A DNA stretch of 64,000 nt from assembly GCA_965223165.1 (NCBI GenBank), contig CBDCVQ010000005.1:21878-85877 (forward strand), in the 5' to 3' direction. The notes under the pieces are model-generated. The model was not told the DNA's origin, did not search any database, and saw only the letters and a list, made by a program, of their open reading frames with translations. Origin of the DNA: JABDMH01 sp965223165 (GTDB lineage Bacteria > Bacteroidota > Bacteroidia > Chitinophagales > Saprospiraceae). Shown here one piece after another: positions 60,438-64,000 of this stretch. The first letter of the stretch is position 1. Every line of letters starts with the position of its first letter. The position numbers were made by a program, and so were the translations under genes.

Positions 60438-60992
60438 ATGGCTAGAAAAAGCGCTAGAGATCGGATGAAGAATGAGATCAATGCAGGATCGATGGCTGAC
60501 ATCGCCTTTCTGCTTCTCATCTTCTTTCTGGTGACCACCACCATCGATGTCGATAAGGGGATCACCGTAAAGCTTCCACCCTGGTCAGATGAGCCACCCG
60601 AGATTCAGAAGCTAAAGACGCGAAACGTCTTTTCTGTACTCGTAAACGCGCAGGACCAGTTGCTGGTCAGGGGCGAGTTGGCCAACATTGACGACTTGCG
60701 GGAGCGGGCCAAAGAGTTTATCGCTAATCCACAGCGGAGGGACGACCTCTCTACGGATCCAAAGAACGCGATCATCTCCCTGAAGAACGACCGCGGGACC
60801 AGCTATGGTCAGTACGTGGCCGTCTATAACGAGTTGAAAGCCGCCTACAACGAGCTGTGGGACGACGAGTGCCAGAAGCTGTACGGCATTCCGTACAGCG
60901 ATGATCTGCCGATCGCCTACAAGCGGGCAATCAAGGAGAAGATACCCATGGTACTTTCGGAAGCCGAGCCAACCAATTTTGGAGAAGAATAA
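60438..60992 (+). CDS. exbD: ExbD/TolR biopolymer transport protein (first copy)
   Basis: The 184-residue protein has the ExbD layout: a short cytoplasmic start, one helix with the proton-carrying aspartate (MADIAFLLLIFFLVTTTID), and a periplasmic domain. The periplasmic domain (SVLVNAQDQLLVRGELANIDDLRERAKEFI) is longer than in enteric ExbD, with an extra C-terminal region (YGQYVAVYNELKAAYNELWDDE). The second ExbD follows 14 bp downstream, so the motor probably uses an ExbD heterodimer. Confidence 0.92.
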   Translation: MARKSARDRMKNEINAGSMADIAFLLLIFFLVTTTIDVDKGITVKLPPWSDEPPEIQKLKTRNVFSVLVNAQDQLLVRGELANIDDLRERAKEFIANPQRRDDLSTDPKNAIISLKNDRGTSYGQYVAVYNELKAAYNELWDDECQKLYGIPYSDDLPIAYKRAIKEKIPMVLSEAEPTNFGEE

Positions 60993-61006
60993 GCTAAACG
61001 AGTCTT

Positions 61007-61474
61007 ATGGCACATTTTGAGAAAAAAAGAGGAAAGGCATCGCCCGAGGTGTCCACGGCGTCACTGCCCGACATCATCTTCATGCTACTGTTCTTCTTCA
61101 TGGTAGTAACCGTACTTCGTGACGGCGAGCGAAAGGTCCAGGTACGTGTACCTCAAGCGACCGAACTGCAGAAGCTGGAGCAGAAATCATTGGTGAACCA
61201 CATCTGGATCGGAAGACCGGTGGAGAAGTACCAGCAATTATACGGTACTAAGCCCCGCATCCAGCTGGGTGATAAGTTTGCTACCGAATACGATATCCCG
61301 TTGTTCCTTGAGCAGCATAAGATCAAGATACCGGAAGCTCAGCGGCCGAGAATCACCAGCTCCATGAAAGTGGACGGGGAGGTCACCATGGGAATCGTAT
61401 CAGATGTAAAGACCATCCTCAGGAAGTCCGGTCAGTTGAAACTGAATTACTCCGCAAGACCAAGGCAAGATTAG
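61007..61474 (+). CDS. exbD: ExbD/TolR biopolymer transport protein (second copy)
   Basis: The 155-residue protein repeats the ExbD design with a single helix (SLPDIIFMLLFFFMVVTVL) bearing the conserved aspartate, then a periplasmic domain (VRVPQATELQKLEQKSLVNHIWIG). It is clearly diverged from the first copy in the soluble part. It is the last gene of the operon, followed 33 bp later by a strong terminator. No tonB gene follows. Confidence 0.92.
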   Translation: MAHFEKKRGKASPEVSTASLPDIIFMLLFFFMVVTVLRDGERKVQVRVPQATELQKLEQKSLVNHIWIGRPVEKYQQLYGTKPRIQLGDKFATEYDIPLFLEQHKIKIPEAQRPRITSSMKVDGEVTMGIVSDVKTILRKSGQLKLNYSARPRQD

Positions 61475-61507
61475 GATTTTCGAAATTTGGTAAAAATGCC
61501 ATCGAGG

Positions 61508-61542
61508 CCCGAATCGTGGACTACATGATTCGGGTTTTTTTT
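61508..61542 (+). terminator. Rho-independent terminator of the exbB/exbD operon
   Basis: An 11-bp stem (CCCGAATCGTG with CATGATTCGGG, one G-T pair) and 5-nt loop are followed by eight T residues. The T tract reaches the stop codon of the convergent DUF4293 gene. Confidence 0.92.
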
Positions 61543-62005
61543 ATCGCAGACGGTCGGCGGAACGCACCAGCTTCTCGTCCTTTCTAATGGCACGAAGGGC
61601 CAAAATGGTCAAGACAATGGCCAAAATCGGCGGAACAAAGCCATATTCGATGGTCACCTCAGCTCCCGCACTCACCAATCGATAGTCCCGGACAAACAAG
61701 ATGATGGCCAATGCCACGATGATGATCATGATCGTGATGGAGAGTCTGCTCAACCTCATCTGCAACGGTCGATTCTTGAAGAGAAAAATCACCAATAGGG
61801 ATAAGGCGATGGACACGAAGACCAACAACCACAGGATCACATGGTCCGATGCCCCAAAGACTCCATCCGCCAACATTGCATCCTCCACCAACGTATAGTT
61901 GGTCTCGTCTCCCAGTACCGATGCAAAGGACATCGGCTTGGTAAACAGTAGCGCCATCGCTCCGGCAGCTAGCAACAAAAAAACGCTCTGAATTCGCTGG
62001 ATCAT
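61541..62005 (-). CDS. DUF4293 family membrane protein
   Basis: The 154-residue protein opens with the family signature MIQRIQSVFLLLAAGAMALLF and has four membrane helices (residues 7-22, 57-77, 88-105 and 123-141). The spacing of helices and the short loop before FLFKNRPLQMRLSRL are typical of DUF4293, a Bacteroidota membrane family of unknown function. It overlaps the end of the operon terminator and converges on exbD. Confidence 0.85.
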   Translation of the reverse strand: MIQRIQSVFLLLAAGAMALLFTKPMSFASVLGDETNYTLVEDAMLADGVFGASDHVILWLLVFVSIALSLLVIFLFKNRPLQMRLSRLSITIMIIIVALAIILFVRDYRLVSAGAEVTIEYGFVPPILAIVLTILALRAIRKDEKLVRSADRLR

Positions 62006-62197
62006 GATGATCTGCCTCTTGGTTAAGCCCGAAAATTACTAAATATTCGTGAGGCACTGCCCTCGCTCAAGGGCACGGAGCAGGCGGAAGAGGCGACGCA
62101 GAAAGGCCGACGATTGGCAGAAGTTAATGACGCGTTAAACGTCTGATTTGCAAAGCGTTTTCGATCTTTGCGCATCGTTTAGTGCACAAAAATATCT

Positions 62198-64000
62198 ATG
62201 CTTCGACACTGTCTGAGCTTTCTCATCTCGCTGCTCTATCTGCCGCTCATAGCTCAGCAGGAACCGATATCGACGGACACTGCCGAGGCGGACCTGGTCA
62301 TCATCGACCGTGCCGAGAAGATGACACGTATCGAGGGAGAGCAAGACACCCTCATCCTGACCGGGGATGTACAGCTACATCAAGATAGTATGCTCATGTA
62401 CTGCGATTCCGCACGCAAAGAACAGAACAATCTCTTTGCCTACGGCAACGTCATCTTGCAACAGTGGGACTCGATCAATGTGTTTTCCGACACCCTCGAG
62501 TATCTGGGCGATACCAAGGATGCTGAGCTGCGGGGTTCGGTCATTTTGCAGAGCGACGATCAAAAGCTGTCTACGAGCGTGCTGTACTACAATACCGATA
62601 CCCGCATCGCCATCTATGACCAGGGGGCAGTCCTGACCAACGATACGACTTTCCTCTACAGTCGCACCGGTACGTACTATGTTGCGCTGGACGAGGTGTA
62701 CTTCAAGGACAGTGTGTACATATTGAGCGAGCAGTTTCGACTCTATGCCGACACCCTCAAATTTCACACGGAGCAGCAGGTCGCCACCTTCCTGGGACCG
62801 ACACGTATCGATCTCGAAAACGGCAGTCGCATCTACTGCGAGGGAGGATACTTTGACATCGGCGCCGAGCAAGCACTCTTCACGGACAATGTGCAGTACG
62901 TCACCGAAGAGAATCAGGTGGCCGAAGGAGACTCCATCTTTTATGACGGCAAGCTAGACAAAGTCATCATCGTGGGAGACGCGTCACTGGAGGAGCCCGG
63001 CCAAGTGGCAAAGGCAGATAGCATCATCTACTACGAACAGACGGAAGTGGTAGATCTAATCGGCAATGCTTCTTTTGAAGACTCCATCCGGACCATGCAC
63101 TCAGCGCAAATGAGCTACAATCTCCAGAGCGACCGACTGACCTCATCCCAAAGATCGTCCCTGGACAATCCTCCCCAATTTCTGGAGGCAGATACCATCG
63201 AATTTGACAATGAACTGGGCATTGGTACGGCCGTCGGCAACATCGTCTGGCGAGATACCTCATCCAACTACACCATCCTCTGCCATCGGGCCAACTACGT
63301 GGACTCTTCCGGTTTCTTAAAAGCAAGCGGAGACCGACCGTTGCTGATCAATCTCGTTGATGGCGACAGCCTATATTTATCTGCTGACACCATGGTCACT
63401 TATAATCACGCGGATTCCATAGATTCAATCCGCATCTTTCATGCCTACTACGATGTGCGAATATTCAAAGAAAACCTGCAGGCCATCTGTGACTCTTTGA
63501 CGTACTCCACCCAAGACTCCATCTTCCGGCTCTACGATGATCCCCTGATCTGGTCGGACACCTCACAATTTGAAGCGGACACGGTGCAAATCCTCCTGGT
63601 AGACAACAACATCGACAAAATCTTCTTGCGAAAAGATGCGTTCATAATAAATTCGCCAGACGAAATCTTATTCAATCAGATGAAGGGCAAGGAGATCACC
63701 GCCAGTTTTACCGAAGGTGAGATCGACCGCATGTTGATCGAAGGCAATGCGGCCTCTGTCTACTATGTGCTTGACGACTACAAGGCCTATATTGGTGTCA
63801 ATGAGACCTTATGCAGTAAGATGCAGCTCAAATTTGGCAGCAACCAGGTACAGGATATCACTTTCTATGACAACCCGGAAGCCACCTTTCACCCTATTCA
63901 GTCCGCAGATTCGGAGGCCTTAAAGTTGGAGGGCTTTCACTGGAGAGTCAAGGACCGCCCCATGTCTGTCGAAGATCTGACCAAACCCATTCGCCAGTGA
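62198..64000 (+). CDS. OstA-like (LptA-type) protein
   Basis: The 600-residue protein begins with a signal peptide (FLISLLYLPLIAQQ) and then consists of repeated beta-strand units in the style of the OstA/LptA beta-taco: DTLILTGDVQLHQDSMLMYCDSA, FAYGNVILQQWDSINVFSDTL and so on through the full length. Such proteins form part of the LPS bridge or bind LPS-like lipids in the periplasm. It is longer than LptA, as usual for Bacteroidota OstA-like proteins. The stop TGA is the final three bases of the window, so the gene is complete. Confidence 0.88.
   Translation: MLRHCLSFLISLLYLPLIAQQEPISTDTAEADLVIIDRAEKMTRIEGEQDTLILTGDVQLHQDSMLMYCDSARKEQNNLFAYGNVILQQWDSINVFSDTLEYLGDTKDAELRGSVILQSDDQKLSTSVLYYNTDTRIAIYDQGAVLTNDTTFLYSRTGTYYVALDEVYFKDSVYILSEQFRLYADTLKFHTEQQVATFLGPTRIDLENGSRIYCEGGYFDIGAEQALFTDNVQYVTEENQVAEGDSIFYDGKLDKVIIVGDASLEEPGQVAKADSIIYYEQTEVVDLIGNASFEDSIRTMHSAQMSYNLQSDRLTSSQRSSLDNPPQFLEADTIEFDNELGIGTAVGNIVWRDTSSNYTILCHRANYVDSSGFLKASGDRPLLINLVDGDSLYLSADTMVTYNHADSIDSIRIFHAYYDVRIFKENLQAICDSLTYSTQDSIFRLYDDPLIWSDTSQFEADTVQILLVDNNIDKIFLRKDAFIINSPDEILFNQMKGKEITASFTEGEIDRMLIEGNAASVYYVLDDYKAYIGVNETLCSKMQLKFGSNQVQDITFYDNPEATFHPIQSADSEALKLEGFHWRVKDRPMSVEDLTKPIRQ

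Noticed and set aside
1..64000. Prophage, restriction-modification or secretion-effector island
   Set aside because: No integrase, capsid, methyltransferase, toxin-antitoxin or transposase gene could be supported anywhere in the window.

Overview
The window looks like chromosome of a Bacteroidota bacterium of fairly high GC, most plausibly Saprospiria or a related lineage. The evidence is the set of lineage-typical proteins: PorP/SprF and PorW/SprE of the type IX secretion/gliding system, GSCFA, DUF4199, DUF4293, DUF4197, an OstA-like protein, a BatA-type membrane protein, an ExbB/orphan/ExbD/ExbD cluster, and the near absence of Shine-Dalgarno sequences with a few TAnnTTTG-type promoters. 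Most of the content is vegetative core genome. I see no prophage, CRISPR array, integrase or transposase gene.

Layout. 1-4950: a same-strand run with the end of a BatA-like protein, a dihydroorotase homologue without catalytic histidines, DUF4199, a GT2 glycosyltransferase, phosphoheptose isomerase and a HAD phosphatase. 4970-15644: alpha-hydroxy-acid oxidase, QueE, a Dna2-like nuclease-helicase, glycerate kinase, a BASS symporter, a DUF937/OmpA-like protein and a retropepsin-like/PDZ protein. 15645-16835: mostly non-coding, with two copies of a terminal-inverted-repeat element around a small secreted protein. 16836-22911: an AhpD-like protein, PcrA/UvrD, QueG, DUF4197, FolB and glutaryl-CoA dehydrogenase. 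23167-31002: an OmpA-like protein, AroA, PhoH, a monooxygenase-fold protein, AroB and PBP1A. 31066-39878: a HEAT-repeat/cyclophilin lipoprotein, GcvT, a GbsR-like regulator, an amidohydrolase, a GSCFA protein, and a two-gene unit pairing an unknown protein with a cytosolic trypsin-like protease. 40038-45946: PorP/SprF, bactofilin, AtpZ, an AtpI-like protein, a telomere-like hexanucleotide array of about 500 bp, then PorW/SprE on the other strand. 46085-53052: an M23 peptidase, a HAD protein, a TIGR01777 epimerase and a peptide ABC importer (frameshifted binding protein plus two permeases). 53049-58186: a third copy of the inverted-repeat element, a small lipoprotein, SucA, a barrel-like protein and TatD. 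58187-59222: a non-coding kilobase with tRNA-Ser(GGA) and a duplicated tRNA 3' end. 59223-64000: the ExbB/ExbD energiser operon, DUF4293 and an OstA-like protein that ends exactly at the window edge.

Functional links. Several genes concern the cell envelope: gmhA/gmhB-like heptose supply, GT2, PBP1A, M23, bactofilin, OmpA-like proteins, OstA-like, ExbB/ExbD and T9SS parts. aroA and aroB flank phoH in a shikimate neighbourhood, and queE and queG serve queuosine synthesis.

The features that ordinary gene content does not explain are the GGTTAA/GGCTAA array with its perfect G-quadruplex run where atpB would be expected, the TIR element family whose copy at 53049 supplies the stop codon of a permease, the tandem covarying mini-hairpins beside the tRNA 3'-end duplication, and the protease pair that shares a YbjN-like segment.
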